13,080 nucleotides of DNA from the NCBI GenBank assembly GCA_021806345.1, contig JAJZXP010000124.1:1-13080 (forward strand). Reading direction: 5' to 3'. The notes beneath the pieces were generated by a model. The model had not been told where the DNA came from, did not search any database, and was given only the letters and a program-made list of their open reading frames with translations. The DNA comes from Thermoplasmata archaeon. GTDB lineage: Archaea > Thermoplasmatota > Thermoplasmata > Thermoplasmatales > Thermoplasmataceae. Of the stretch, positions 12,467-13,080 are shown piece after piece (within the stretch, counting starts at the first letter, position 1; every line of letters begins with the position of its first letter). Position numbers and translations under genes: made by a program.

Positions 12467-13080
12467 ATGCCGAGATGGGGGAAACCTTACAGGGACAGGA
12501 GAAACTGGAAGGAATACAACGAGGAACTGGTAATAAGAGGGAAATTCTTCCTCGATCTGGATTTCGCAGATCAGTGGGATTCAGAACTGAATGCAATGAA
12601 TAAGGGAAAAAGTGGATCACCATATCTCTTCCCGGAATCGTTCATGCAGTTCATGATGATCTGGCACCAGTATCTGGACTACCGTGGTCTTGAGGGAATG
12701 GCAAGATCACTTGTGGATCTTGGAATAATACCATATTATGGTGATTACACCACCATATGGTACCGCATTCATGAAAAGAAACCTGATCTCGATATTTCAG
12801 GCATGCAGTATGCTGAACTTGGTACAGATGGTACTGGATTGAAGACGAACAATGCAGGACCCTACAGGATAACAAAATATGGAGATCCAGATGCCAGGAA
12901 GAGAAAGCATCTTGTCGTTATCATAACAGCAGATGTGAAGACGAAAAAGATCATAGGGATAGAATCACACATAGAAGGTACCGGACCGTCGGAACCTGAA
13001 GCAGCTGCAAAACATGTCAGAAACGCCACAATGAAGGATGTGAAGAACAGGGAATTCTATGGTGACGGTGCATTCGATGT
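12467..13080 (+). mobile_element. IS5-type DDE transposase, 3'-partial
   Basis: The frame begins at the ATG at 12467 (MPRWGKPYRDRRNWKEYNEE) and is still open at the right edge, so at least 204 residues are encoded. The amino part, NWKEYNEELVIRGKFFLDL, is the W-x2-YN-x2-L-x2-RG signature of IS5-family transposases. PESFMQFMMIWHQYLDYRGL and MARSLVDLGIIPYYGDYTTI form the conserved helical region. The first catalytic Asp is in ELGTDGTGLK (D121) and the second in FYGDGAFD (D200), the positions expected for the RNase H-like DDE core; the final Glu lies outside the window. The enzyme cuts and joins its own terminal repeats. I could not locate the left terminal inverted repeat because its mate lies outside. 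The visible part shows no frameshift and could be active. Confidence 0.85.

Noticed and set aside
12651..12875. Minus-strand frame inside the transposase
   Set aside because: It is antisense to the DDE core; its Cys/His content comes from the reverse reading.
1..13080. CRISPR array
   Set aside because: No regularly spaced direct repeats of 24-37 nt were seen anywhere in the window.

Overview
This window reads as an archaeal accessory region, most likely from a Thermoplasmata-type organism. The evidence for Archaea is promoter architecture. Several genes have an AT-rich TATA element centred about 25-29 nt before the start codon with almost no leader, which is the leaderless arrangement common in that group. 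Where leaders exist they carry GGAG/AGGA-type ribosome binding sites. The DNA is moderately AT-rich with many AGG/AGA codons, and one gene encodes an exported protein dense in N-glycosylation sequons. The placement within Thermoplasmata is an impression from protein style, not proof.

Region 1 (1-2223) holds three nuclease-like genes. They are a 5'-truncated NYN/PIN-like (Zc3h12a type) ribonuclease, a convergent LabA/DUF88-type NYN protein, and an unrecognised 180-aa protein with a PD-(D/E)XK-like D...EFK signature. Region 2 (2224-3779) has an intact glycolipid-binding-family protein (DUF1089/PA1994-like). A 396-nt non-coding stretch with a TATA element and a 32-bp dyad follows. After it come the amino-terminal stub of a DNA amino-methyltransferase cut off just after its SPPY motif, a stem-loop, and short coding-like scraps. 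Region 3 (3780-7766) is a single-chain Type IIG restriction-modification enzyme (Eco57I/TaqI-C class) followed by a 219-aa HEPN-like protein carrying an RX4H motif.

Region 4 (7767-9558) contains decayed minus-strand reading frames and then a surface-anchored, sequon-rich protein. Region 5 (9857-11397) is a compact second candidate restriction-modification unit. An unrecognised 176-aa protein, the candidate endonuclease, is divergent from a coupled pair: a 48-aa ribbon-helix-helix regulator and a beta-class DNA methyltransferase. The divergent promoters lie in about 80 bp that carries an imperfect direct repeat. Region 6 (11398-13080) holds gene remnants, a 48-aa AbrB-like protein, an unknown 100-aa protein, and an IS5-type transposase running off the right edge. 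The last two are divergent, share one AT-rich promoter core, and have a perfect 18-bp palindrome next to it.

Taken together this looks like a defence island under turnover: two restriction-modification units plus the stub of a third methyltransferase, three RNase/nuclease-like genes, a HEPN protein, small DNA-binding regulators, an insertion sequence, and several broken frames at the joints. The parts most worth testing are the Type IIG-HEPN pair, the RHH-methyltransferase unit with its unknown partner, and the small protein/transposase pair with the palindrome.
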